64,000 nt of DNA from positions 1 to 64,000 of the forward strand of contig JAHLJZ010000086.1 in assembly GCA_025602915.1 (NCBI GenBank). The letters are read 5' to 3'. Position numbers and translations under genes: made by a program. The notes under the pieces are model-generated. The model ran no database searches and was not told the DNA's origin. It worked only from the letters and a program-made list of their open reading frames with translations. The DNA comes from Paraphysoderma sedebokerense (taxonomy: Eukaryota > Blastocladiomycota > Physodermatomycetes > Physodermatales > Physodermataceae). Positions within the stretch are counted from its first letter, which is position 1; every line of letters starts with the position of its first letter. Shown here one piece after another: positions 36,824-49,245 of the stretch.

Positions 36824-39800
36824 ATGGACCTTCTTCTCCAAGGTATGGCAGCACATTTATTTCACTGAATTATTAAAATTACTATAGTTGTGGAGTAAGC
36901 GCAATAAGCTATAATGAAGATTGGGTTACTCATCCATTATAACTTCTCATTCAACAGAGGCTGGTGTAACTGTACAGACTCAGGATGCTGCGAAGGAGAT
37001 AAAGAGTGATGCAAAGAATTTAAATGACGACCTTCCTCCAAATTGGAAGAAGGCTACATCCTCCAACGGAAAAGTTTATTACTTCAACAAACTGACCAGA
37101 GAAACACGTTGGGAGCGACCAGTGGAAAATTCCATGACCATCGTTATTTCGGAAAAGGTAATACATGAATGCAACCAGAAGTCAACAGAAATTTCATTAA
37201 CTAGTTTTCTGCCAGTCTTCTGCATCACTTTCTGGTAGCAATTATGTAGCGACTAACACATCAGCAACCAGTATGAGTAGCATTGGTCCTGGCGAAAGCT
37301 TACCAAAGTCAACCAGTTTAGACTCTTGCCATTCCTTGCCACCCCCACCTGAGGACGGAATCGCTTCAAATGTAACGAAATTGCTGTTCTTATTATTTCA
37401 AACTTTTTTGCGAGCTAACTTGTCGATACAGAGCCATTCTAGAAGGTCATCCATCAACCACGAGAGTAACCGTCAAACCTCAGAATTATCCATAGCCAAT
37501 ACTAGAAGGAAGTCTGTAGCACCAATGATACCTACTCTTGTTGAAGCTGAAAAATTACCGCCACCTTCAGTCAGCCCTGTTGCCGCCGACCCAACCCCCT
37601 TATTAACGACTACCGACAAAACGACTGAAACACAAAGCACACCTTCAGAGCCGGTGGCCTCTGTCTCTGAAAAGGTGGACGACACACAAGATTTGCAATC
37701 TCCGCCGACACTTTCTGTTGTGAACGAAAAAGTTGAAGCTTCGGTTTGTATTGGCAGCTTTCTCTGTGATAAGACGACGTTGTAATCTTTCATTGATATT
37801 GCGTAGAATCCGGAAACAGAATTCCCAACATCAAATAACACGAGCAACAGTCCGAAAAAAATCTCTTCTATCATCAACTCCCTTCAATCGGAAGTATCCA
37901 AATCCGAAGATCAAATACGCGAGGAGAAAAAAGCACAGAGATTGTCCACCAACATTGCTGCACGAATTTCGGAATTCTCCACTATTGTAGAGACATCAAG
38001 ACCCAGCACAGGCGGCAGTCCATCGGCGACTCCGCGCCCTTTAAGCGGTGTATTCAAAATGGCACAGGAAAACGTTGTTAATACAGCCAATTCCCCAGCT
38101 CAGTTAAATGTTCCTGTGTCCTCTGCAAGACCTCGCGGTCCTTCTGTGTCAATGAATAAATTCAACAGTCCGTCCGCGACACCGGATCCGCAAGGAAGCC
38201 GTAGTGATAATGCCACCCCGAAGAATCGCAGTAGGGGTGCCTCTGTGGCTAGAACATCTTCACCTTTAAATCCAGGAGGTGACTTTATTTCAGAATTAGC
38301 CTCCAAATTACAGATGCCGACACCTCCGCAAATGTCTCGAAGTGGAAGTAATGCAACAACTATTCCGGAATCAAGTGATAGCTCTTCTATCAAACGCAGT
38401 GGAAGTGGATATAGCGAAGATTCGGCAAACGCGAATGGGGACCCGTCAGTTTTCACTGTTGAGTTCTCAGATGACACAATTTTGGTTAGTGTTCAATTTC
38501 TTCCTACTGGGTTTATCAAAAAACTTATCGATAAGTTCTTCGAATTAGTGTTTTCCATCACTAGATCCAAGTCGGGTCCGCCTTCATGGAAACTTGAGTC
38601 TTAAAAGCCCGGATAACTCCCCAAAAAAGAATTTTGTCAAGTGGACACCATGTTATGCGATACTTTACAATGCCACCTTCCTTCTTATGAAAGAGAATCC
38701 CTTCAAAAATAAAGTACGTAACGGGGTTGAATCTTATTTGACTGTCATTGTAGCCTTATATTCACCATGTTATGCAGAAAGCCAAAGGTTTCGGTATCGT
38801 CGACCTTGTTAATGCATCGATTGAAGTCGCCACTCGAAATGTCACCAAAAAGTCAAATGCCTTTGTCATTTCGTTTAGCGAGAATACTGTAGATTTGATC
38901 CTTATGGCTGAAAATGATGCTTCGATGAAGGAATGGATCCGTCAAACCCGTTCAGACATAAATGCGAGAGGGGACTCGGAGTTACGGGAGTTTTATATGG
39001 GTTTTGTGCGTGGAAGGGCACCCCCAACTGCCAAGGAAGTCAGTAGCTCAAAGCCCCCGAAAGAAAATTCAAAGGAGGCTAGTAGCACCAGCTCCCCAAA
39101 ACCAACGAAAGAGCCACCTAAAGAGAAGGAAGGGGGATTTAGCTTCTTCGGCCGCAAAAAAAGTAATTATTTATTAATTCACGTAATGTTGCGATTTTGA
39201 ACTTACAATGGGATTATAGCGACGAAGGAGAAACCGGACACGAAGAAGAAGCCCAGTTCAAAACCGAGCGATCCAAACGCGGATATTGAAACTAAACTCA
39301 ACGAATTCCTTGAAAATCGACCCGACATTGATAAGCTCCACGAAGCAGGCATTATTCCACAAGATTTAATCTTCGGGGGCAAATTAGAGCTACAATATAC
39401 GAGAACAAAAGCTGTTCCGAATATTATTCAGGTGTGTACCGGCATTGTAGAGGCAAAAGGACAAGAGGTGGAGGGCATATATCGATTGAGCGGTAATAAT
39501 TCAAACATCCAAAGAATGCGAGTGATGTTCAACCAAGGTCCGTAAATTATTCAGCCGATCAGCATATTGCGTGAAAATGACTAATGAATTATATAGGAGA
39601 GGAGGGTCAAATTGATTGGAGTGGCCAGTCTTTGACAGATATCAACGTTGTTACCGGACTTCTGAAGCTTTACTTCAGAGAATTGGAAGTGTCGCTTATC
39701 CCGACTGCGTTTTACGAGCCTCTTCTACAAATTGCGAAAACCCCTGGTGCGACTTCCGCCGATAAGGTGACGAAAATGGCGAAAGTTTTAAAACCTCTCC

Positions 39801-40021
39801 CAGAAGCTCACAAAGTTGTATTGAAGTTTCTGCTTCAACATCTAAAATTAGTGTCCACATGGGCGGAGAAGACAAAAATGGACGTTGGTAACCTGGCAAT
39901 TGTTTTTGCCCCCACTTTGCTAAAGCCGCCCGTGGAGAAAATAGAACTCGTGATGATGAACACTCAATATCTGAATTCTATAATGGAAGAGATGATAAAC
40001 AGCTGGGATAAGTTATTTTAA
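36824..40021 (+). CDS. RhoGAP A: WW-PH-RhoGAP protein
   Basis: About ten exons from MDLLLQ. The WW domain reads [20 protein letters not shown] to TRWERP. A long Ser/Pro-rich linker leads to a PH domain ([58 protein letters not shown]) and, after a Lys-rich linker, to a RhoGAP domain: [11 protein letters not shown], arginine finger [53 protein letters not shown]-RhoGAP is the ARHGAP9/12/15/27 plan. It should stimulate GTP hydrolysis by Rho/Rac at membranes while the WW domain binds proline-rich partners. It heads a cluster of four paralogues. Confidence 0.88.
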
Positions 40022-40370
40022 ACTATTTATTTAGAGAACTTATAGTTGTATCAATATGAATAAATGAATATATCAAGTTTTTATTTCCTTAATTTTATAT
40101 GTAACCTGCGTAATCCTGTGTTCAATCTCGCTCAGTCTAGTTTTGTCCCGTCTCGAGATAGGTGACGTGGCTCTCCTCCCACTGCCGCAACAATCGAACA
40201 CGAAATTCATCGCTGAAGTGTTCCACTCCTTATTCCTGAATAATTTAGCTTTCTATATTCTAGTAATATCTATTAGCAATCTACCATCGTTTTCAGCACT
40301 CACACATACAGCTGTCCCGCGACGGAAACAATTGAAGGACATCAACAGCGACCTCGAAGAGTGAACCTTC
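40022..40370. other. Spacer between RhoGAP A and B
   Basis: Tandem-gene spacer. A poly(A)-like AATAAATGAATA lies about 40 bases after the stop of the first gene. Nothing else recognised. Confidence 0.45.
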
Positions 40371-42931
40371 ATGGATGCAATACTGGAGCATGAGATGAAT
40401 ATGCTTCTGCAAGGTCTGTCAGCGAAGAATATTAAATGTTACATGAATATATTGAACTTCAATGCAACCATATGTGTTCCTCCTCGTGCCTGTATTTTAT
40501 GACAAAGTTGCACGCATTAACCCCAACTTTCTTTTTCTTAAGCAGAAGCGGAGCAAGTTGCGATAAACCCAGGAGTCGCATCTAACGATTCAGAATTACC
40601 GAAAGGATGGTTCTCAGCGACGACGCCGGAAGGGAAGGTATATTACTATAATACAGAGACTCAGGAGTCACGTTGGGACAAACCGTCTATGCCGAAAGTA
40701 AGGGCGTTCGTTTTGTTCGAGAAATAGTTCGTCAGAATTAACATTGGTTTGTAAGCAACCGTCAAATTATGTAGCAGGTAGTAGCTCCCAGCAATCTTTT
40801 CGAGCTTCTGGTACAGTCCGTGGAACTTCCTTTTCCAACCCTGCAAAAATTACAGATGCGGTCGACCCTGCAGTTAATGCGACGTCTGGTGCTAATATGC
40901 CAACAAAGAAACCGCCTATGCCGAACAAATTGCGAGCTCTTCCTGCTACTTCAAGCCCGAATACGTATACATCAGTTCGAGAAAGTTCACCAACGCTCAA
41001 AATTACCCCATCAATACAACAGGCATTCACAACACAATCCTCTCCGTCAAACGCCATTATTGCTCCTGGGAGGTCGATTTCTGACGCAAGTACATACACA
41101 GGAAGCATCGACGGCAAGTCAAAGTTAACTATCAACACCACTATCGAAACGAATATTCTCACGAGCGCCTCACACCTTGCTCCACAGAAATCGGCGCCTT
41201 CAGCATTCTATGGCACCGGAGCGCCTTTAAGTTCAAGTAGTACCCAGCTTTTCAAGCGTTCGTCGGCAGAGTCATTGAATTCGAGTGCACTCGATGAGCA
41301 GGCAAGGAAAAGAGTCGAATCAGCTCCTATAAACGCACACATGAACATGAAGAGTGAGTTACGGTCTAAAGTCGGCGTAGAACCCATCGGTCGAAATACG
41401 ACGCAACAAGCTCGAATACAGGATGTTCAGCAGGAAAGGGTGCTTACTAGAAGCGATTCGTCACTTTCCACTGATCTTGAAGGTGGTACATTCACCTTGA
41501 GTAGGCAAACACACATATTTTCAATGATCTTTGACGAGAAAACCACTCTAGTATGTAATTTCGAATTTGTCTTAGCCAATTGTATATCCCCCTAACTCAT
41601 GATTGCCATAGACGCTGTCCGCGCTTGATCCCAAACTCATTCGTTGTCATGGATACCTAACCATGAAAATATTGAAAACCAATGAATCGGACAAATCGGT
41701 CTCTAATTACGTTCCTTTTTATATCATCTTATATTTCGGGCTTTTAATTTTTTTCAGAGAACCGCCGTTTAAAACCAAAGTAATTTGTTCCCCCCGCAAA
41801 ATGTTTGTTAAACCTATGTTAACTTCCATTTCGTATGTGATTACAGAAACCCAAGGGTATTGGAATTATCGATATCGCCCAATCCTCCGTCGAACCAGCC
41901 ACAGTCAACCATACCAACAGAAAGTATGGAATAGTAATCCGTACTCCAGCCAACGTAGAAATTATATTCACTTGTGGAACTGAGAACGATCGAAATGAGT
42001 GGATAAAGCGGATACGGGCGGATATTGCCGATCGAGGAAAGGAGCATTACAGGTTTGTTTCACAAGTTTTACATAATACGATGCGGAAAATGCAATTACT
42101 AATAGCAATCTCAGCGACTACCTTACTGGTTTTGTGAATACTTCGCCACAAGAAAGTCGCACCTTCGGCTCTGTTCTCGGATTGCGAAGAGGTACATAGT
42201 GAATACAGTTTTGACAGAATTACTCTATACACAGGCTGAACCATTTACTTCTCTTTTGTTTAGCTGAATCGAGTCAGAATTCTCTGTTAAGTGATAACAG
42301 GGATAAATCGAAAGACTCACTTGAACCTGTTTTCGGTGGAACATTAGACACTTTATATAAGCGAAGCAAACAAATTCCTGTGGTGGTCGAAGTTTGTGCG
42401 AAGCTAATCGAAACGAAAGGGAAAGACGTTGTCGGTATATATCGTCACTCAAGCGACAGGGAGGTAATTACCCGACTGCGAGGAGTATTTAATCACGGTG
42501 AAGAAACGACTGTTAATTGGATGCAGGAGGTTTTTAAAGATATTAACGTCGCCGCAGATTTGTTAAAGTTATTTTTTTGGGAATTGCAAATGCCATTAAT
42601 TCCGGTATCTTCGCATGATGAACTTCTACAGTTAGCGAAAACCCCCGGCATTTCTATTCCGGAGAGAATTGCGCGTATATCGGGCCTTTTTTCTGAATAC
42701 TCCGAGTCGCATCGTGTCGTTCTTCGCTATCTACTGCGGCATTTAACTAATGTAGCAAAGTGTAGCGACAAGAACGACATGGATATTAAGAACTTGGCCG
42801 CTGTGTTTGCGCCTATCCTCTTGAAGTTTGATTTAGAGCAGACGCGGAGGCATAACATTGATCGGGACTACGCCCAGCTGAATTTAATGGAGTTTATGAT
42901 TACACATTTTGATAAGCTTTTGCCAACCTAA
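40371..42931 (+). CDS. RhoGAP B: WW-PH-RhoGAP protein
   Basis: About nine exons. Opens MDAILEHEMNMLLQ, whose end matches MDLLLQ of RhoGAP A, with an intron at the same place. The WW domain is LPKGWFSATTPEGKVYYYN to SRWDKP. The PH domain contains FYIILYFGLLIFFREPPF, GIGIIDIAQSSVEPATVN and ENDRNEWIKRIRADIADRG. The RhoGAP domain has FGGTLDTLYKRSKQIPVVVE, arginine finger VGIYRHSSDRE, VVLRYLLRHLTNV and NLAAVFAPILL. The catalytic Arg is kept but the following LSG is HSS. It is an evident tandem duplicate of A. Confidence 0.87.
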
Positions 42932-43053
42932 TATTATGTACTATTTGATGTAAATTACAATTCATTAATAAATTAACAGACGCACGCAATTGGATCAGTT
43001 TATGCAAAAAGAAACTTTAATTTTATCTGGAATTCAGAGAAACATATAATGGT

Positions 43054-44879
43054 TTATATTTTCAATTCCTCACAATAATTTATCATGTCTTCTACCAAAC
43101 AATTTAGCGGCACGACGAGTTCCTGCGGAATTTTTGCTTCACTTTCGTTGTCATCCGGTCTTATCAGCAACGGAGTGAATATCGCCGCAAGATTGCTTGT
43201 TTCCATTCTCGTTCGCTCATGCCAAGTTGAAACAGCCTTCAAATGCAAAAGTATAAATTTTAGAACTACTTTATGCGATTCTGGCAAGTCCTTCAGTATC
43301 GCAGACAGCTTTTCTATTCTTTCATTCACTGGCAAGCCACGGGTCGAACTTAAACCTACCAATTTATCGTAACTTTCACATGGTATTACCGCAATTTTGA
43401 GGTCCTTGAAGTAACTCTTCACTAAGCCTGGGACAATGTGAAGATCATCGAACATTTCCGCATTCCACTTTATTTTTATTTCATCCCCTAGTCAAAGAAT
43501 GTTGATCAGGGTGCAAAATGGAATAAGATGACTTAAAATCCGTTTACCTCGATTGAACATTTCCTTCATCTTAGCCATCCGCAAGTTGCTACCAGATAGC
43601 CTGTAGATACCAATAATTTCTTTACCTCTTATATCCAAGAGGCTGGTGCATACTGTTAAAACCGTCGGAACTCGTCGATACTTAGCATAATAGTCCTCTA
43701 GTACACCACCGAACATGGCATCGGGTGGTGGACCAGCCTTTTCTCGTTTTGTAAGAATGCTTGGTCTTGAAATGAACATGGATAATCTTGACCTTATGGT
43801 GCCGTGTTCGGGATTTTCGGATTCTAGTTATTGGTGAAGTCAGCACTGATGCAAAAGAATGGTACGAAACATTGCTGGCAATACTAACTCGACCGAGTAG
43901 CCACTATTTTTAATGTGTCAGTGGAGCTTCCGCGAGGTAATCCTCCCTTTCGAACATCTGCCTTGTTTAACCTTTCCTGGGACGACGCAGTTCGACGGTG
44001 GTCATCCGTTGAAGAGTTGTGTTGCCCGTTATCAGAGTATTCCGATATTGATGACGGAATATTCCCTAAGCTACCTCCGCGAATTTCCGACTGGTCAACC
44101 AAGTTCTGGTTTCTTTGTAGTAATTTCATTTTCAACTCTGAAATTACATCGTTCATTTCATAATCATCTTTTGTTGCATGCCTACTCTTGGAGGAGATAC
44201 GCCTGGAAAGAGAGAGGACAGGAGAATGCAGACGTGAAACTGGACTACTAGAAGTCCCTCCCATTCTTTCGTCGCTGTCTGGTTTACCTATTGGTAGAAG
44301 CCTGAAAGAATTAGCTTTTTGAAGTGGTCTCTTTTGATTTGCTCCACTATCGCTGCCTTCGAAAAGATGTGGGCTTTTTAAAGGAGACTTTTTAGGCCGC
44401 TCAACGGGTGGTGAGCTGACTGGAACGTCAGCAAGCTTCAATAAAGAGGGGCGGACGACTGTGTCGTCTGGCGGTTTGCTTTTACCTATGATATAGTGAG
44501 CATCTCTGGAGCCACTATTTGCTTCTGCGGAGCGCAACTACAAAAAAGCATGGCTTAGAATTGTCAATTTATACCCAACGGGCAACGGAAGCGATACTAA
44601 CTTCATGCTTTTTCTGGGGTACGGTTGTCATGGATAGGGATTGAGACAAGCCATTCCCGCCTTCGGCCTTCTGAAATGTATTTAGCACAGAAACAAGCGG
44701 CGTCAATGCTGATATCGGCGAAATCTGGGGCGCTTTGTCTAAGTTACTAACTGTTGGAATCTGAATTTGCATCTGTAGTTGAAGATACGGAGGTCTGAGT
44801 GTTTGCTGGTTTTGCAGTATACAGAGAGAAGATACTAAACCTGAGCTGGCTGCTCCTCTGGGCCTTCAACTGTCGACAT
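43054..44879 (-). CDS. RhoGAP C: RhoGAP protein without WW or PH
   Basis: Starts MSTVEGPEEQPAQ; five or more exons. The N-terminal half is a disordered Ser/Pro-rich region (VVRPSLLKLADVPVSSPP) with a possible short coiled segment ISELKMKLLQRNQN. The C-terminal RhoGAP domain has MFGGVLEDYYAKYRRVPTVL, arginine finger IGIYRLSGSNLR, VKSYFKDLKIAVIPCE, VVLKFILLHLKAVSTW and NLAAIFTPLLI. Key catalytic residues (Arg, Lys, Asn) are kept. Where A, B and D carry a PH domain this gene has an intron of about 160 bases, so PH was lost or never gained. It is convergent with B. Confidence 0.83.
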
Positions 44880-45923
44880 AATTCTCTATTTCCTGAAACC
44901 TAGAAGTAGCTACTTTTCAGAAATATCTTTATAGCGAACTCGCTGTGATTGCTTTGGTCTCTTTTTTTTTGAATCTTCATTCTTCACGCATTTTCGTGCT
45001 CTATTGTGGCGATTGACGTTTGACATTCACAGTCATTTCGCGATTGTACGACTCGGTCGAGAGTCGAGACTCTCAAGAATCAAACATTAAAATTAACACT
45101 GTCTACAATTCCACAGATGCATTAGCTTTGGAGTATAACCCCACAGAGCTACATAACCTCCCAATGAAAACATAAAAATGATTAGGTTGCAACACCTACA
45201 TCTGAGTGCGGCCATGGTGAGACTGAGTGATTGTGGGAGGGACGGCTCGATTTTCAAGATTCAAAATACAGGTTTTCTGCCCGCGGTATCGCATATACTA
45301 TCTCACCAATAAGTGAAAATATAGTAACATGAATTGGTAGAATTATCTTCGTGTATTTGAGAAAGTATCCGAAAGCAACCATGCTATAAACCAGATCTGC
45401 ATATATCAGTAAGACCTGTCCCATCGAGAACACGCTCAATCTAGACACATGATTGACCGAAGACAGATTTTCCGCCGACTAAAATTACATACATTCCCAC
45501 AATTCTGTACTGTTAATAACTAGTATTAGTTTTAATTTGATCATGGAATGCACTGATCATTGAGCGGAGTTCAAAAGAAGAAATCCCCCATATGAATTCG
45601 GCTATTTCGCGTATTCGACGGACACACTGAGTAGTACGAGAACGCAAATCTACCGCATTTAAATTCGCCTTATCAGGACTTAACCATACGTATGATGTTT
45701 ATTTTATTTCAAGTAGATAGAGTTCAACGGTATTTCTTAAATTGTCTGAAATCTGATTTCTTTTCATCTGATATGGATGACACCTCGTAAAATGCTACAC
45801 GCCGTACACGAAATTTTTCCTCGAACCCCCAGAACGAAATCCCTTAATGCGACTTGTAATCAATTCTTTTTATATACTTGTGTCTTTTTGCAAATACTAA
45901 CACTACGCTACCCATAAACCCAG
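44880..45923. other. Divergent spacer between RhoGAP C and D
   Basis: About 1 kb upstream of both genes. A 64-codon minus-strand frame (45254-45448) is strongly hydrophobic with two potential membrane spans (VLLIYADLVYSMVAFGYF, IHVTIFSLIGEIVYAI). It could be a small membrane protein, but nothing else supports it. Confidence 0.35.
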
Positions 45924-48855
45924 ATGAGCAAAACTGTGCCTCCGAAAGGTATCCTTATCCCGTCTCTTGTTTTTGCTGTCCTCTCACCGTCTCGAATTCT
46001 GTCTTTAAACTGAACCTAACTTATTCGTAGGAGTGAATGTTGCGGCATCACCTGCGTCACCTACACAGAGCACCGAAAAGCAAATGTTGAAGTTACCAGA
46101 GCGACCAAAGAAACCATCTAAGTTGAATACTGTACGTATTGTTGAGTAATGAAGACACATGAAGACTTAGAAAAGTGACCCAGCTTTTTAATAGAGCCAT
46201 ACAATAAATTCAGCGACTTCGACTCCATCTAATGTATCTACTGAATCTTTGGACGTTTTTAATATTTTGGAAGACTACAATGAGGGTAAAACTGTCAGAA
46301 GTAAGTCTGCATATTGACCACACTACTCCCCGAAAAATCGGTAACCTAACGACGAATATTGAAGCTACACAACCCATAAAGGTCCTTAACGATCCTGTAA
46401 AACAGGAAAAGTCAGAACCGACGTCTGCTACGAAATCTAGATTCACCAATCTTTTTCGAAATGGATCGTTCAAGAAGATTGAGGCACAGTCTGACAAACC
46501 GGTATGTTATGCAAGAAAATAAATATTCGTCTATATATTTATCATTAATTAACTCCAAACTCTATGGGAATGAAGAATAATGACAATCCAACAGAAAAGA
46601 CTGACAACCTTCCGACATCTATAAAAGTGGGGTTGACACGGCAGGAAACTCAACCCCAGCGCAATTCTTTCCCCGTTGCCGCCCCTCGAAGTTCCGTCTT
46701 ACATAGTCCACACTCACATTTTCCATCCTCCGCATTGATGGCAGAGCTAAATTCCAGATTACTGGGTAGAAAAACTGACAACTCGCAATCATCATCGGCT
46801 TCCGATGCAGTGTCAACCGATTCTCGCAAACCGGACGATGTTTACGCTTTAAATTCCAAGATAAAAACGCGGGTCAGTCCGAATAGATATAGCGTTGCAC
46901 GGGACGATAGGTCCGATAGTCAAAGCGACAATGGATCTGTTTACCATACACCGGGAACAGGAACACCCAACAGACTTTCGCGACATACTGATAGTACCCA
47001 CAGTAACTATGAATCCCCAAAGACAATGACACCTCAAAACAGTCAAATGATTCCGGGCAAGACAAGAGATGAATCAACATTAGATAGAATTAAACATATT
47101 TTGCCATCCTCGTCTTCGAGTGTGCTGTTTGACCGCCCGAAAACTGATTCCTTGGGTCGTCAAAGTACTGTCGCTCAAGTGATGCCAGACACTAGCGACG
47201 ACCATCAAGATATCTTCACCGGCTTATTCGAAGATGATGCATCCCTTGTTAGTAAAATTTCCTATTTAATCCTAACTCTGCCTCCAAATTATTGACTTTA
47301 TGTCATTAGAAATTAACTGCCCTTGACCAGTCCTTGCTACGCCATCACGGCCCCTTAAATATGAAAGTTATTCTTAATTCCAAGAAAAAAGCAATGCAGA
47401 GCTGGTCCCAATACTACATCTTCCTTTATTTTGGCCTGTTTATATGCTTTAAAGAAAATCCATACAAAGCAAAGGTCTGAATTTTGGCAGCTTGTAAATG
47501 CAAACTTGGCGAAGGCTAACCGTTGGCTTATCTGAATAGAAACCTAGGGGTATCGGGATCATTGACATTGCTAAAGCCACTATAGATACTGCCGGACCGA
47601 TTCAAACTAAACGAAAATTTGCGTTTATACTCACTACCGACAAAGATCAAGAACTTATCTTCCAGGCAGCAGATGAGAATGATATGAATGCGTGGATTAA
47701 ACACATAACCGATGATATCACTGTCCGAGGGGACCAAGAATGGGAAACCTATTTGCCGACCTCTTGGAAACTAAAACAGCAGTTATCAGAGTTACCAATA
47801 AATCAAGATGCTCAGGCATCAGGCACCAAAGATCCGCTATTGCAATCTCGCTCCAGTTCCTCATCACTCAAAGAATCACTCAATCTGTCATCGAGCACGG
47901 AATTTTCGCAGAAGTGGTCCAGAAGGAGTACAGGTGCGTCTGTTCGAAATCTTGAGCAGCTCAATTGGCATACTGCGGACTTAGCATTATTATTAACATC
48001 GCCGCATTTAATTTGTGTAGATTCCAAACCTAAATTGAGTTTACTTGCCAAGGGTAGTTCCAAAGCGGATGTTGAAGAACCAAAGTCACCCAGTTTAGTG
48101 TTTGGAGGATACCTCGACGCGCAGTACATGAAAACCAACCACATACCAACAGTTTTGGAAGTATGCACCAAATTGGTGGAGTTAAAGTGCAAAGATGTTC
48201 CCGAATTATATAACTTGAGTGGAAATCACGCGAGAATAGCTAATCTAAAAAAACTAATCAATGATGGTTCGTTATTTTCGATCACTTTAAATTTGATTTT
48301 CAAAGTCTTGCTTTTTTAGCTTCCCAATGAATCATTTTTCAGCCTATGTTTCTCTCACTAACTCAACTCACTGCATTCATACGTACAGGGGATGATTCTA
48401 AAATTAACTGGAACGCCGAAATTAGCGAAGATATAAAAGTTATAACTGGTTTGATTAAAGATTACTTCAAAGATTTGCCTACCCCGTTAATACCATGCGA
48501 ACTGTATACTCCCTTACTTCGACTTTACAAAAACTCCGACATCCCCCCGTCAGAACGACAAATACGATTATCAAATATTATGTGTCATTTGACCGTTGCG
48601 CATCGGTTAGTGTTGAAATTCATTTTAGCTCATCTTAAAGTTGTTTCATCGTGGCATGAAAAAACGTTGCAAGACTCCCATGATTTAGCTGTCGTGTTTG
48701 CTGGATTATTCGTCAGACTAAATATGATGCAAGACGCTGCAAGTGCTGCGAATGGAGATGGATCTGTTGCGCCCGAAGGGACAGAAGTAGATTCAGTGGT
48801 GATTATTACAATCGTGGAAGAGTTGATAATGAATTACGATCAGATATTAATATAA
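45924..48855 (+). CDS. RhoGAP D: PH-RhoGAP paralogue lacking the arginine finger
   Basis: Starts MSKTVPPK; about nine exons. No WW domain. A Ser-rich linker carries RFTNLFRNGSFKKIE and ERPKKPSKL. The PH domain includes WSQYYIFLYFGLFICFKENP, GIGIIDIAKATIDTAG and ENDMNAWIKHITDDITVRG. The RhoGAP fold is intact (FGGYLDAQYMKTNHIPTVLE, GLIKDYFKDLPTPLIPCELY, LVLKFILAHLKVVSSW), but the arginine-finger motif G-I-Y-R-L-S-G of A and C reads E-L-Y-N-L-S-G, and the conserved Asn before LA-VFAP is Asp (SHDLAVVFAG). Both changes hit catalytic or GTPase-contact residues, so it is probably a pseudo-GAP that binds Rho proteins or membranes without catalysis. Confidence 0.85.
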
Positions 48856-49245
48856 TTAGCAGCCGTGTTGGAGGGGTAATTGATATTGTGTCGTTTCTTT
48901 CTTCTTTCGCATACAATGTTATATTACATAGTTTGTCAATTTGCCATGTATTATTTAATTTGTATAGATAGCTTCAAATTCTGTCATTTTCAAACGCTTC
49001 TTTTCCCTACCTTAGTAAAAGGAAGCTGCCGAATCGAGAATAGTGTTCCACTACAGTACTAGCAAGCTGTGTTTGTCACAAAACCTTCCAGGTCCAATGA
49101 AATTTGAAGACAAATATACAATCCACAATGAAATTATGCGAAACCTTTTTTAAGACTTCATAGATTCGTACACCTATTTGAACGTCGATAAAACAAACAT
49201 CAGTCCAAAATAATTCGCAGTTATTAAAGAGGACGGAGCAGCGCT
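48856..49245. other. Convergent spacer
   Basis: AT-rich 3' region between RhoGAP D and the mitochondrial carrier gene. No gene recognised. Confidence 0.45.

Noticed and set aside
45254-45448. 64-codon hydrophobic minus-strand frame, possible small membrane protein
   Set aside because: Short, and AT-rich spacers easily give hydrophobic frames; no supporting homologue or promoter feature.
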